A stretch of DNA of 64,000 bases from Paramisgurnus dabryanus (taxonomy: Eukaryota > Chordata > Actinopteri > Cypriniformes > Cobitidae), in NCBI RefSeq assembly GCF_030506205.2, contig NC_133346.1, forward strand, positions 30,391,633-30,455,632, in the 5' to 3' direction. This document shows positions 32,372 through 43,863 of this stretch, one piece after another. The notes beneath the pieces are model-generated. The model had not been told where the DNA came from and did no database searches. It saw only the letters and a program-made list of their open reading frames with translations. Numbering within the stretch: the stretch's first letter is position 1; each line of letters opens with the position of its first letter. Both the position numbers and the translations under genes were made by a program.

Positions 32372-32458
32372 TCCTCCGAGCCGGATTCGAACCAGCGACC
32401 TAAGGATGGCCGGGGGATCGCCTACAGTCCTCCGCTCTACCAACTGAGCTATCGAAGG
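32372..32458 (-). tRNA. tRNA-Tyr-GTA: tRNA-Tyr(GTA) A (unit 7)
   Basis: Shares the U-G acceptor variant of unit 4, a sign of exchange between units. Confidence 0.88.
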
Positions 32459-32691
32459 CAGGGGTGCGCTTGCGCCACGGATGGTCTATTTTGGCCTAGG
32501 GCGGCAGGCGCACAAAGCCGCGAGGGCGAGCAGAAAAGCGAAACCGAGCCAGCCAAGGGGCAAACCTACAATTATCTGAGACGTAGTAAGAGGCTTAAGC
32601 CATTGCCCAACTAGCCCAAAGCCAGCGTGCTGACATGGCAAGCTAATTTGACGACAAGAGATGGAGCGACTTCAAGAGGAAAAGCTCTACC

Positions 32692-32778
32692 TCCTTCGAG
32701 CCGGATTCGAACCAGCGACCTAAGGATGACCAGGGGAACGACTACAGTCCTCCGCTCTACCAACTGAGCTATCGAAGG
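32692..32778 (-). tRNA. tRNA-Tyr-GTA: tRNA-Tyr(GTA) B (unit 7)
   Basis: Consensus exons and B-type intron. Confidence 0.95.
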
Positions 32779-33705
32779 CCGAGCGTGCTAGCGGAGATTG
32801 CGACGTCAGAAGGCTCGGCCATCCTGACCCCGCAAACAGCGTAGACTAGGCTTCTTAGCGTAAGTTATCGTACTACTTTTGGAATTACTTCTGAATTAAT
32901 TTTTGCGAGAGCGTGTGCTCCCTGGCTGCCGTTTGCACACACAACCCATCTGCAAGTAGCTTTTAACAGATGCTGCCAAAGCGTTTTTGGGTTCAATGAT
33001 TGCATCCCATTTCTCATATTGTATTACGTGGCGCTCACAGGAAGAAAAATATCCATTCTAAGACTGTTACACGGCCTATGTAAGTGCATCAAACGTGTAA
33101 TAACGATATTTGATAAAAACCCAATTTGATAGCCATGTGCCCAAGGATCCTCTAGCACAGTGGTCACCATCCCTGTTCCTGGAGATCTACCCTCCTGCCT
33201 ACTTTACACCCAATCCTGCTTCAGCACACCTGCCTCCAATTTTTGGGTGACCGTGAAAAGCATGATTGGCAGGTTCAGGTGTGTTTGATTAGGGTTGGAG
33301 GCGAACTCTGCAGGAAAGTAGATCTCCAGGAACAGGGTTGGTGACCACTGCTCTAGCACTTCCGGGTGTGCCCTTCTCAGCGCTGTTTAAAGCCCGATAA
33401 GGGTCCTGCGACTGATATTGACCCCTGTGTCTTTCCGTACGTAGACACTTTGGTACTGACAACGCCTTCAGGGTGATTTTTCCGTTTACAAGCAGTCCAG
33501 TTATACTCTGCCGGATGCAGCGGTCGGAGTGTCTGCTCTGGTTGCAGGCTAAATGACAAACGGCCAGGTCCAAGAGTGTCGGCCTCTGCGCATGCCAGTG
33601 CGCTTGGTGTAACTGTTCATATCTCTTGGAAGACAAAGACACACTCTTGACAGAACAAGGAACGGCAAGCTTCTCTCAGCACAATGACCCTGGAGCTTTC
33701 GGTGC

Positions 33706-33777
33706 TCCCTGGTGGTCTAGTGGTTAGGATTCGGCGCTCTCACCGCCGCGGCCCGGGTTCGATTCCCGGTCAGGGAA
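33706..33777 (+). tRNA. tRNA-Glu-CTC: tRNA-Glu(CTC) (unit 8)
   Basis: Consensus copy. Confidence 0.95.
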
Positions 33778-33868
33778 CGCGGCTTTTGACGTCCGACGAG
33801 CACTTTTGAACCGTAAAGCCGAATGTGACGGCAAGAGATGCCGCGACACAAAGAAGTAAAACTCAACC

Positions 33869-33954
33869 TCCTTCGAGCCGGATTCGAACCAGCGACCTAA
33901 GGATGGCCGGGGATCGCCTACAGTCCTCCGCTCTACCAACTGAGCTATCGAAGG
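33869..33954 (-). tRNA. tRNA-Tyr-GTA: tRNA-Tyr(GTA) A, 13-nt intron (unit 8)
   Basis: Exons are consensus. One base is missing from the C-run of the intron, which shortens this unit to 1,496 bp. Confidence 0.9.
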
Positions 33955-34187
33955 CAGGGGTGCGCTTGCGCCACGGATGGTCTATTTTGGCCTAGGGCGG
34001 CAGGCGCACAAAGCCGCGAGGGCGAGCAGAAAAGCGAAACCGAGCCAGCCAAGGGGCAAACCTACAATCATCTGAGACGTAGTAAGAGGCTTAAGCCATT
34101 GCCCAACTAGCCCAAAGCCAGCGTGCTGACATGGCAAGCTAATTTGACGACAAGAGATGGAGCGACTTCAAGAGGAAAAGCTCTACC

Positions 34188-34274
34188 TCCTTCGAGCCGG
34201 ATTCGAACCAGCGACCTAAGGATGACCAGGGGAACGACTACAGTCCTCCGCTCTACCAACTGAGCTATCGAAGG
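34188..34274 (-). tRNA. tRNA-Tyr-GTA: tRNA-Tyr(GTA) B (unit 8)
   Basis: Consensus exons and B-type intron. Confidence 0.95.
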
Positions 34275-35201
34275 CCGAGCGTGCTAGCGGAGATTTCGAC
34301 GTCAGAAGGCTCGGCCATCCTGACCCCGCAAACAGCGTAGACTAGGCTTCTTAGCGTAAGTTATTGTACTATTTTTGGAATTACTTCTGAATTAATTTTT
34401 GCGAGAGCGTGTGCTCCCTGGCTGCCGTTTGCACACACAACCCATCTGCAAGTAGCTTTTAACAGATGCTGCCAAAGCGTTTTTGGGTTCAATGATTGCA
34501 TCCCATTTCTCATATTGTATTACGTGGCGCTCACAGGAAGAAAAATATCCATTCTAAGACTGTTACACGGCCTATGTAAGTGCATCAAACGTGTAATAAC
34601 GATATTTGATAAAAACCCAATTTGATAGCCATGTGCCCAAGGATCCTCTAGCACAGTGGTCACCATCCCTGTTCCTGGAGATCTACCCTCCTGCCTACTT
34701 TACACCCAATCCTGCTTCAGCACACCTGCCTCCAATTTTTGGGTGACCGTGAAAAGCATGATTGGCAGGTTCAGGTGTGTTTGATTAGGGTTGGAGGCGA
34801 ACTCTGCAGGAAAGTAGATCTCCAGGAACAGGGTTGGTGACCACTGCTCTAGCACTTCCGGGTGTGCCCTTCTCAGCGCTGTTTAAAGCCCGATAAGGGT
34901 CCTGCGACTGATATTGACCCCTGTGTCTTTCCGTACGTAGACACTTTGGTACTGACAACGCCTTCAGGGTGATTTTTCCGTTTACAAGCAGTCCAGTTAT
35001 ACTCTGCCGGATGCAGCGGTCGGAGTGTCTGCTCTGGTTGCAGGCTAAATGACAAACGGCCAGGTCCAAGAGTGTCGGCCTCTGCGCATGCCAGTGCGCT
35101 TGGTGTAACTGTTCATATCTCTTGGAAGACAAAGACACACTCTTGACAGAACAAGGAACGGCAAGCTTCTTTCAGCACAATGACCCTGGAGCTTTCGGTG
35201 C

Positions 35202-35273
35202 TCCCTGGTGGTCTAGTGGTTAGGATTCGGCGCTCTCACCCCCGCGGCCTGGGTTCGATTCCCGGTCAGGGAA
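35202..35273 (+). tRNA. tRNA-Glu-CTC: tRNA-Glu(CTC) variant (unit 9)
   Basis: G to C at base 40 puts a C-C mismatch in the anticodon stem, and C to T at base 49 makes a U-G pair in the T stem. Unit 10 shares both changes, so the variant spread by duplication. Confidence 0.8.
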
Positions 35274-35364
35274 CGCGACTTTTGACGTCCGACGAGCACT
35301 TTTGTACCGTAAAGCCGAATGTGACGGCAAGAGATGCCGCGACATGAAGAGGTAAAACTCAACC

Positions 35365-35451
35365 TCCTTCGAGCCGGATTCGAACCAGCGACCTAAGGAT
35401 GGCCGGGGGATCGCCTACAGTCCTCCGCTCTACCAACTGAGCTATCGAAGG
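35365..35451 (-). tRNA. tRNA-Tyr-GTA: tRNA-Tyr(GTA) A (unit 9)
   Basis: Consensus exons and A-type intron. Confidence 0.95.
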
Positions 35452-35684
35452 CACGGGTGCGCTTGCGCCACGGATGGTCTATTTTGGCCTAGGGCGGCAG
35501 GCGCACAAAGCCGCGAGGGCGAGCAGAAAAGCGAAACCGAGCCAGCCAAGGGGCAAACCTACAATCATCTGAGACGTAGTAAGAGGCTTAAGCCATTGCC
35601 CAACTAGCCCAAAGCCAGCGTGCTGACATGGCAAGCTAATTTGACGACAAGAGATGGAGCGACTTCAAGAGGAAAAGCTCTACC

Positions 35685-35771
35685 TCCTTCGAGCCGGATT
35701 CGAACCAGCGACCTAAGGATGACCAGGGGAACGACTACAGTCCTCCGCTCTACCAACTGAGCTATCGAAGG
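35685..35771 (-). tRNA. tRNA-Tyr-GTA: tRNA-Tyr(GTA) B (unit 9)
   Basis: Consensus gene; its 5' flank (CCGGGGGTG on the plus strand) is shared only with unit 10. Confidence 0.95.
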
Positions 35772-36698
35772 CCGGGGGTGCTAGCGGAGATTGCGACGTC
35801 AGAAGGCTCGGCCATCCTGACCCCGCAAACAGCGTAGACTAGGCTTCTTAGCGTAAGTTATCGTACTACTTTTGGAATTACTTCTGAATTAATTTTTGCG
35901 AGAGCGTGTGCTCCCTGGCTGCCGTTTGCACACACAACCCATCTGCAAGTAGCTTTTAACAGATGCTGCCAAAGCGTTTTTGGGTTCAATGATTGCATCC
36001 CATTTCTCATATTGTATTACGTGGCGCTCACAGGAAGAAAAATATCCATTCTAAGACTGTTACACGGCCTATGTAAGTGCATCAAACGTGTAATAACGAT
36101 ATTTGATAAAAACCCAATTTGATAGCCATGTGCCCAAGGATCCTCTAGCACAGTGGTCACCATCCCTGTTCCTGGAGATCTACCCTCCTGCCTACTTTAC
36201 ACCCAATCCTGCTTCAGCACACCTGCCTCCAATTTTTGGGTGACCGTGAAAAGCATGATTGGCAGGTTCAGGTGTGTTTGATTAGGGTTGGAGGCGAACT
36301 CTGCAGGAAAGTAGATCTCCAGGAACAGGGTTGGTGACCACTGCTCTAGCACTTCCGGGTGTGCCCTTCTCAGCGCTGTTTAAAGCCCGATAAGGGTCCT
36401 GCGACTGATATTGACCCCTGTGTCTTTCCGTACGTAGACACTTTGGTACTGACAACGCCTTCAGGGTGATTTTTCCGTTTACAAGCAGTCCAGTTATACT
36501 CTGCCGGATGCAGCGGTCGGAGTGTCTGCTCTGGTTGCAGGCTAAATGACAAACGGCCAGGTCCAAGAGTGTCGGCCTCTGCGCATGCCAGTGCGCTTGG
36601 TGTAACTGTTCATATCTCTTGGAAGACAAAGACACACTCTTGACAGAACAAGGAACGGCAAGCTTCTTTCAGCACAATGACCCTGAAGCTTTCGGTGC

Positions 36699-36770
36699 TC
36701 CCTGGTGGTCTAGTGGTTAGGATTCGGCGCTCTCACCCCCGCGGCCTGGGTTCGATTCCCGGTCAGGGAA
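36699..36770 (+). tRNA. tRNA-Glu-CTC: tRNA-Glu(CTC) variant (unit 10)
   Basis: Same two changes as unit 9. Confidence 0.8.
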
Positions 36771-36861
36771 CGCGACTTTTGACGTCCGACGAGCACTTTT
36801 GTACCGTAAAGCCGAATGTGACGGCAAGAGATGCCGCGACATGAAGAGGTAAAACTCAACC

Positions 36862-36948
36862 TCCTTCGAGCCGGATTCGAACCAGCGACCTAAGGATGGC
36901 CGGGGGATCGCCTACAGTCCTCCGCTCTACCAACTGAGCTATCGAAGG
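36862..36948 (-). tRNA. tRNA-Tyr-GTA: tRNA-Tyr(GTA) A (unit 10)
   Basis: Consensus exons and A-type intron. Confidence 0.95.
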
Positions 36949-37181
36949 CACGGGTGCGCTTGCGCCACGGATGGTCTATTTTGGCCTAGGGCGGCAGGCG
37001 CACAAAGCCGCGAGGGCGAGCAGAAAAGCGAAACCGAGCCAGCCAAGGGGCAAACCTACAATCATCTGAGACGTAGTAAGAGGCTTAAGCCATTGCCCAA
37101 CTAGCCCAAAGCCAGCGTGCTGACATGGCAAGCTAATTTGACGACAAGAGATGGAGCGACTTCAAGAGGAAAAGCTCTACC

Positions 37182-37268
37182 TCCTTCGAGCCGGATTCGA
37201 ACCAGCGACCTAAGGATGACCAGGGGAACGACTACAGTCCTCCGCTCTACCAACTGAGCTATCGAAGG
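37182..37268 (-). tRNA. tRNA-Tyr-GTA: tRNA-Tyr(GTA) B (unit 10)
   Basis: Consensus exons and B-type intron. Confidence 0.95.
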
Positions 37269-38195
37269 CCGGGGGTGCTAGCGGAGATTGCGACGTCAGA
37301 AGGCTCGGCCATCCTGACCCCGCAAACAGCGTAGACTAGGCTTCTTAGCGTAAGTTATCGTACTACTTTTGGAATTACTTCTGAATTAATTTTTGCAAGA
37401 GCGTGTGCTCCCTGGCTGCCGTTTGCACACACAACCCATCTGCAAGTAGCTTTTAACAGATGCTGCCAAAGCGTTTTTGGGTTCAATGATTGCATCCCAT
37501 TTCTCATATTGTATTACGTGGCGCTCACAGGAAGAAAAATATCCATTCTAAGACTGTTACACGGCCTATGTAAGTGCATCAAACGTGTAATAACGATATT
37601 TGATAAAAACCCAATTTGATAGCCATGTGCCCAAGGATCCTCTAGCACAGTGGTCACCATCCCTGTTCCTGGAGATCTACCCTCCTGCCTACTTTACACC
37701 CAATCCTGCTTCAGCACACCTGCCTCCAATTTTTGGGTGACCGTGAAAAGCATGATTGGCAGGTTCAGGTGTGTTTGATTAGGGTTGGAGGCGAACTCTG
37801 CAGGAAAGTAGATCTCAAGGAACAGGGTTGGTGACCACTGCTCTAGCACTTCCGGGTGTGCCCTTCTCAGCGCTGTTTAAAGCCCGATAAGGGTCCTGCG
37901 ACTGATATTGACCCCTGTGTCTTTCCGTACGTAGACACTTTGGTACTGACAACGCCTTCAGGGTGATTTTTCCGTTTACAAGCAGTCCAGTTATACTCTG
38001 CCGGATGCAGCGGTCGGAGTGTCTGCTCTGGTTGCAGGCTAAATTACAAACGGCCAGGTCCAAGAGTGTCTGCCTCTGCGCATGCCAGTGCGCTTGGTGT
38101 AACTGTTCATATCTCTTGGAAGACAAAGACACACTCTTGACAGAACAAGGAACGGCAAGCTTCTCTCAGCACAATGACCCTGGAGCTTTCGGTGC

Positions 38196-38267
38196 TCCCT
38201 GGTGGTCTAGTGGTTAGGATTCGGCGCTCTCACCGCCGCGGCCCGGGTTCGATTCCCGGTCAGGGAA
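38196..38267 (+). tRNA. tRNA-Glu-CTC: tRNA-Glu(CTC) (unit 11)
   Basis: Consensus copy. Confidence 0.95.
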
Positions 38268-38358
38268 CGCGGCTTTTGACGTCCGACGAGCACTTTTGTA
38301 CCGTAAAGCCGAATGTGACGGCAAGAGATGCCGCGACACGAAGAGGTAAAACTCAACC

Positions 38359-38445
38359 TCCTTCGAGCCGGATTCGAACCAGCGACCTAAGGATGGCCGG
38401 GGGATCGCCTACAGTCCTCCGCTCTACCAACTGAGCTATCAAAGG
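38359..38445 (-). tRNA. tRNA-Tyr-GTA: tRNA-Tyr(GTA) A, U5 variant (unit 11)
   Basis: C to T at gene base 5 (plus strand TATCAAAGG) gives a U-G acceptor pair. Units 13, 16 and 19 share it. Confidence 0.88.
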
Positions 38446-38678
38446 CACGGGTGCGCTTGCGCCACGGATGGTCTATTTTGGCCTAGGGCGGCAGGCGCAC
38501 AAAGCCGCGAGGGCGAGCAGAAAAGCGAAACCGAGCCAGCCAAGGGGCAAACCTACAATCATCTGAGACGTAGTAAGAGGCTTAAGCCATTGCCCAACTA
38601 GCCCAAAGCCAGCGTGCTGACATGGCAAGCTAATTTGACGACAAGAGATGGAGCGACTTCAAGAGGAAAAGCTCTACC

Positions 38679-38765
38679 TCCTTCGAGCCGGATTCGAACC
38701 AGCGACCTAAGGATGACCAGGGGAACGACTACAGTCCTCCGCTCTACCAACTGAGCTATCGAAGG
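38679..38765 (-). tRNA. tRNA-Tyr-GTA: tRNA-Tyr(GTA) B (unit 11)
   Basis: Consensus exons and B-type intron. Confidence 0.95.
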
Positions 38766-39692
38766 CCGAGCGTGCTAACGGAGATTGCGACGTCAGAAGG
38801 CTCGGCCATCCTGACCCCGCAAACAGCGTAGACTAGGCTTCTTAGCGTAAGTTATCGTACTACTTTTGGAATTACTTCTGAATTAATTTTTGCGAGAGCG
38901 TGTGCTCCCTGGCTGCCGTTTGCACACACAACCCATCTGCAAGTAGCTTTTAACAGATGCTGCCAAAGCGTTTTTGGGTTCAATGATTGCATCCCATTTC
39001 TCATATTGTATTACGTGGCGCTCACAGGAAGAAAAATATCCATTCTAAGACTGTTACACGGCCTATGTAAGTGCATCAAACGTTTAATAACGATATTTGA
39101 TAAAAACCCAATTTGATAGCCATGTGCCCAAGGATCCTCTAGCACAGCGGTCACCATCCCTGTTCCTGGAGATCTACCCTCCTGCCTACTTTACACCCAA
39201 TCCTGCTTCAGCACACCTGCCTCCAATTTTTGGGTGACCGTGAAAAGCATGATTGGCAGGTTCAGGTGTGTTTGATTAGGGTTGGAGGCGAACTCTGCAG
39301 GAAAGTAGATCTCCAGGAACAGGGTTGGTGACCACTGCTTTAGCACTTCCGGGTGTGCCCTTCTCAGCGCTGTTTAAAGCCCGATAAGGGTCCTGCGACT
39401 GATATTGACCCCTGTGTCTTTCCGTACGTAGACACTTTGGTACTGACAACGCCTTCAGGGTGATTTTTCCGTTTACAAGCAGTCCAGTTATACTCTGCCG
39501 GATGCAACGGTCAGAGTGTCTGCTCTGGTTGCAGGCTAAATGACAAACGGCCAGGTCCAAGAGTGTCGGCCTCTGCGCATGCCAGTGCGCTTGGTGTAAC
39601 TGTTCATATCTCTTGGAAGACAAAGACACACTCTTGACAGAACAAGGAACGGCAAGCTTCTCTCAGCACAATGACCCTGGAGCTTTCGGTGC

Positions 39693-39764
39693 TCCCTGGT
39701 GGTCTAGTGGTTAGGATTCGGCGCTCTCACCGCCGCGGCCCGGGTTCGATTCCCGGTCAGGGAA
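39693..39764 (+). tRNA. tRNA-Glu-CTC: tRNA-Glu(CTC) (unit 12)
   Basis: Consensus copy. Confidence 0.95.
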
Positions 39765-39855
39765 CGCGGCTTTTGACGTCCGACGAGCACTTTTGAACCG
39801 TAAAGCCGAATGTGACGGCAAGAGATGCCGCGACACAAAGAAGTAAAACTCAACC

Positions 39856-39942
39856 TCCTTCGAGCCGGATTCGAACCAGCGACCTAAGGATGGCCGGGGG
39901 ATCGCCTACAGTCCTCCGCTCTACCAACTGAGCTATCGAAGG
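39856..39942 (-). tRNA. tRNA-Tyr-GTA: tRNA-Tyr(GTA) A (unit 12)
   Basis: Consensus exons and A-type intron; 3' flank carries the ACAAAGAAGT variant also seen in units 8, 14 and 21. Confidence 0.95.
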
Positions 39943-40175
39943 CAGGGGTGCGCTTGCGCCACGGATGGTCTATTTTGGCCTAGGGCGGCAGGCGCACAAA
40001 GCCGCGAGGGCGAGCAGAAAAGCGAAACCGAGCCAGCCAAGGGGCAAACCTACAATCATCTGAGACGTAGTAAGAGGCTTAAGCCATTGCCCAACTAGCC
40101 CAAAGCCAGCGTGCTGACATGGCAAGCTAATTTGACGACAAGAGATGGAGCGACTTCAAGAGGAAAAGCTCTACC

Positions 40176-40262
40176 TCCTTCGAGCCGGATTCGAACCAGC
40201 GACCTAAGGATGACCAGGGGAACGACTACAGTCCTCCGCTCTACCAACTGAGCTATCGAAGG
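40176..40262 (-). tRNA. tRNA-Tyr-GTA: tRNA-Tyr(GTA) B (unit 12)
   Basis: Consensus exons and B-type intron. Confidence 0.95.
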
Positions 40263-41189
40263 CCGAGCGTGCTAGCGGAGATTGCGACGTGAGAAGGCTC
40301 GGCCATCCTGACCCCGCAAACAGCGTAGACTAGGCTTCTTAGCGTAAGTTATCGTACTACTTTTGGAATTACTTCTGAATTAATTTTTGCGAGAGCGTGT
40401 GCTCCCTGGCTGCCGTTTGCACACACAACCCATCTGCAAGTAGCTTTGAACAGATGCTGCCAAAGCGTTTTTGGGTTCAATGATTGCATCCCATTTCTCA
40501 TATTGTATTACGTGGCGCTCACAGGAAGAAAAATATCCATTCTAAGACTGTTACACGGCCTATGTAAGTGCATCAAACGTGTAATAACGATATTTGATAA
40601 AAACCCAATTTGATAGCCATGTGCCCAAGGATCCTCTAGCACAGTGGTCACCATCCCTGTTCCTGGAGATCTACCCTCCTGCCTACTTTACACCCAATCC
40701 TGCTTCAGCACACCTGCCTCCAATTTTTGGGTGACCGTGAAAAGCATGATTGGCAGGTTCAGGTGTGTTTGATTAGGGTTGGAGGCGAACTCTGCAGGAA
40801 AGTAGATCTCCAGGAACAGGGTTGGTGACCACTGCTCTAGCACTTCCGGGTGTGCCCTTCTCAGCGCTGTTTAAAGCCCGATAAGGGTCCTGCGACTGAT
40901 ATTGACCCCTGTGTCTTTCCGTACGTAGACACTTTGGTACTGACAACGCCTTCAGGGTGATTTTTCCGTTTACAAGCAGTCCAGTTATACTCTGCCGGAT
41001 GCAGCGGTCGGAGTGTCTGCTCTGGTTGCAGGCTAAATGACAAACGGCCAGGTCCAAGAGTGTCGGCCTCTGCGCATGCCAGTGCGCTTGGTGTAACTGT
41101 TCATATCTCTTGGAAGACAAAGACACACTCTTGACAGAACAAGGAACGGCAAGCTTCTTTCAGCACAATGACCCTGGAGCTTTCGGTGC

Positions 41190-41261
41190 TCCCTGGTGGT
41201 CTAGTGGTTAGGATTCGGCGCTCTCACCGCCGCGGCCCGGGTTCGATTCCCGGTCAGGGAA
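41190..41261 (+). tRNA. tRNA-Glu-CTC: tRNA-Glu(CTC) (unit 13)
   Basis: Consensus copy. Confidence 0.95.
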
Positions 41262-41352
41262 CGCGGCTTTTGACGTCCGACGAGCACTTTTGTACCGTAA
41301 AGCCGAATGTGACGGCAAGAGATGCCGTGACACGAAGAGGTAAAACTCAACC

Positions 41353-41439
41353 TCCTTCGAGCCGGATTCGAACCAGCGACCTAAGGATGGCCGGGGGATC
41401 GCCTACAGTCCTCCGCTCTACCAACTGAGCTATCAAAGG
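41353..41439 (-). tRNA. tRNA-Tyr-GTA: tRNA-Tyr(GTA) A, U5 variant (unit 13)
   Basis: Carries the U-G acceptor pair described for unit 11. Confidence 0.88.
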
Positions 41440-41672
41440 CACGGGTGCGCTTGCGCCACGGATGGTCTATTTTGGCCTAGGGCGGCAGGCGCACAAAGCC
41501 GCGAGGGCGAGCAGAAAAGCGAAACCGAGCCAGCCAAGGGGCAAACCTACAATCATCTGAGACGTAGTAAGAGGCTTAAGCCATTGCCCAACTAGCCCAA
41601 AGCCAGCGTGCTGACATGGCAAGCTAATTTGACGACAAGAGATGGAGCGACTTCAAGAGGAAAAGCTCTACC

Positions 41673-41759
41673 TCCTTCGAGCCGGATTCGAACCAGCGAC
41701 CTAAGGATGACCAGGGGAACGACTACAGTCCTCCGCTCTACCAACTGAGCTATCGAAGG
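41673..41759 (-). tRNA. tRNA-Tyr-GTA: tRNA-Tyr(GTA) B (unit 13)
   Basis: Consensus exons and B-type intron. Confidence 0.95.
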
Positions 41760-42686
41760 CCGAGCGTGCTAACGGAGATTGCGACGTCAGAAGGCTCGGC
41801 CATCCTGACCCCGCAAACAGCGTAGACTAGGCTTCTTAGCGTAAGTTATCGTACTACTTTTGGAATTACTTCTGAATTAATTTTTGCGAGAGCGTGTGCT
41901 CCCTGGCTGCCGTTTGCACACACAACCCATCTGCAAGTAGCTTTTAACAGATGCTGCCAAAGCGTTTTTGGGTTCAATGATTGCATCCCATTTCTCATAT
42001 TGTATTACGTGGCGCTCACAGGAAGAAAAATATCCATTCTAAGACTGTTACACGGCCTATGTAAGTGCATCAAACGTGTAATAACGATATTTGATAAAAA
42101 CCCAATTTGATAGCCATGTGCCCAAGGATCCTCTAGCACAGTGGTCACCATCCCTGTTCCTGGAGATCTACCCTCCTGCCTACTTTACACCCAATCCTGC
42201 TTCAGCACACCTGCCTCCAATTTTTGGGTGACCGTGAAAAGCATGATTGGCAGGTTCAGGTGTGTTTGATTAGGGTTGGAGGCGAACTCTGCAGGAAAGT
42301 AGATCTCCAGGAACAGGGTTGGTGACCACTGCTCTAGCACTTCCGGGTGTGCCCTTCTCAGCGCTGTTTAAAGCCCGATAAGGGTCCTGCGACTGATATT
42401 GACCCCTGTGTCTTTCCGTACGTAGACACTTTGGTACTGACAACGCCTTCAGGGTGATTTTTCCGTTTACAAGCAGTCCAGTTATACTCTGCCGGATGCA
42501 ACGGTCGGAGTGTCTGCTCTGGTTGCAGGCTAAATGACAAACGGCCAGGTCCAAGAGTGTCGGCCTCTGCGCATGCCAGTGCGCTTGGTGTAACTGTTCA
42601 TATCTCTTGGAAGACAAAGACACACTCTTGACAGAACAAGGAACGGCAAGCTTCTCTCAGCACAATGACCCTGGAGCTTTCGGTGC

Positions 42687-42758
42687 TCCCTGGTGGTCTA
42701 GTGGTTAGGATTCGGCGCTCTCACCGCCGCGGCCCGGGTTCGATTCCCGGTCAGGGAA
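42687..42758 (+). tRNA. tRNA-Glu-CTC: tRNA-Glu(CTC) (unit 14)
   Basis: Consensus copy; the unit is split downstream by LINE copy 1. Confidence 0.95.
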
Positions 42759-42849
42759 CGCGGCTTTTGACGTCCGACGAGCACTTTTGAACCGTAAAGC
42801 CGAATGTGACGGCAAGAGATGCCGCGACACAAAGAAGTAAAACTCAACC

Positions 42850-42936
42850 TTCTTCGAGCCGGATTCGAACCAGCGACCTAAGGATGGCCGGGGGATCGCC
42901 TACAGTCCTCCGCTCTACCAACTGAGCTATCGAAGG
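42850..42936 (-). tRNA. tRNA-Tyr-GTA: tRNA-Tyr(GTA) A, end-pair mismatch (unit 14)
   Basis: A change at 42,851 makes the terminal acceptor pair C-A, which may impair 5' or 3' processing. Confidence 0.8.
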
Positions 42937-43169
42937 CAGGGGTGCGCTTGCGCCACGGATGGTCTATTTTGGCCTAGGGCGGCAGGCGCACAAAGCCGCG
43001 AGGGCGAGCAGAAAAGCGAAACCGAGCCAGCCAAGGGGCAAACCTACAATCATCTGAGACGTAGTAAGAGGCTTAAGCCATTGCCCAACTAGCCCAAAGC
43101 CAGCGTGCTGACATGGCAAGCTAATTTGACGACAAGAGATGGAGCGACTTCAAGAGGAAAAGCTCTACC

Positions 43170-43256
43170 TCCTTCGAGCCGGATTCGAACCAGCGACCTA
43201 AGGATGACCAGGGGAACGACTACAGTCCTCCGCTCTACCAACTGAGCTATCGAAGG
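43170..43256 (-). tRNA. tRNA-Tyr-GTA: tRNA-Tyr(GTA) B (unit 14)
   Basis: Consensus exons and B-type intron. Confidence 0.95.
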
Positions 43257-43863
43257 CCGAGCGTGCTAGCGGAGATTGCGACGTCAGAAGGCTCGGCCAT
43301 CCTGACCCCGCAAACAGCGTAGACTAGGCTTCTTAGCGTAAGTTATCGTACTACTTTTGGAATTACTTCTGAATTAATTTTTGCGAGAGCGTGTGCTCCC
43401 TGGCTGCCGTTTGCACACACAACCCATCTGCAAGTAGCTTTTAACAGATGCTGCCAAAGCGTTTTTGGGTTCAATGATTGCATCCCATTTCTCATATTGT
43501 ATTACGTGGCGCTCACAGGAAGAAAAATATCCATTCTAAGACTGTTACACGGCCTATGTAAGTGCATCAAACGTGTAATAACGATATTTGATAAAAACCC
43601 AATTTGATAGAGAAAGACGAAGAGAGGAGTCGCAAGCCCGAAGCTCCGTTGAGCTTATCAGCTAAATCCTATTTTTTCACTATCTTATTCCTATCTATAT
43701 AATATAACTTATTAGTTTATCTTAGGAATACTTTACCTTGACGATTACTGAATTGTATTACTAAGCGAAACGATTTTATCACTTGTAACACCCAGTTTTA
43801 GCATATAGCCCTCTAGCATTTCTTACCGACTGTTTACTTAAACCTGCCTTCTTTGGCGATCTA

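Noticed and set aside
38174..38434. An 86-codon plus-strand frame seen in units 11, 13, 15, 16, 18 and 19
   Set aside because: It reads straight through the tRNA-Glu gene and the complement of tRNA-Tyr A; its presence depends on a single T in the spacer (TTTTGTACCG).
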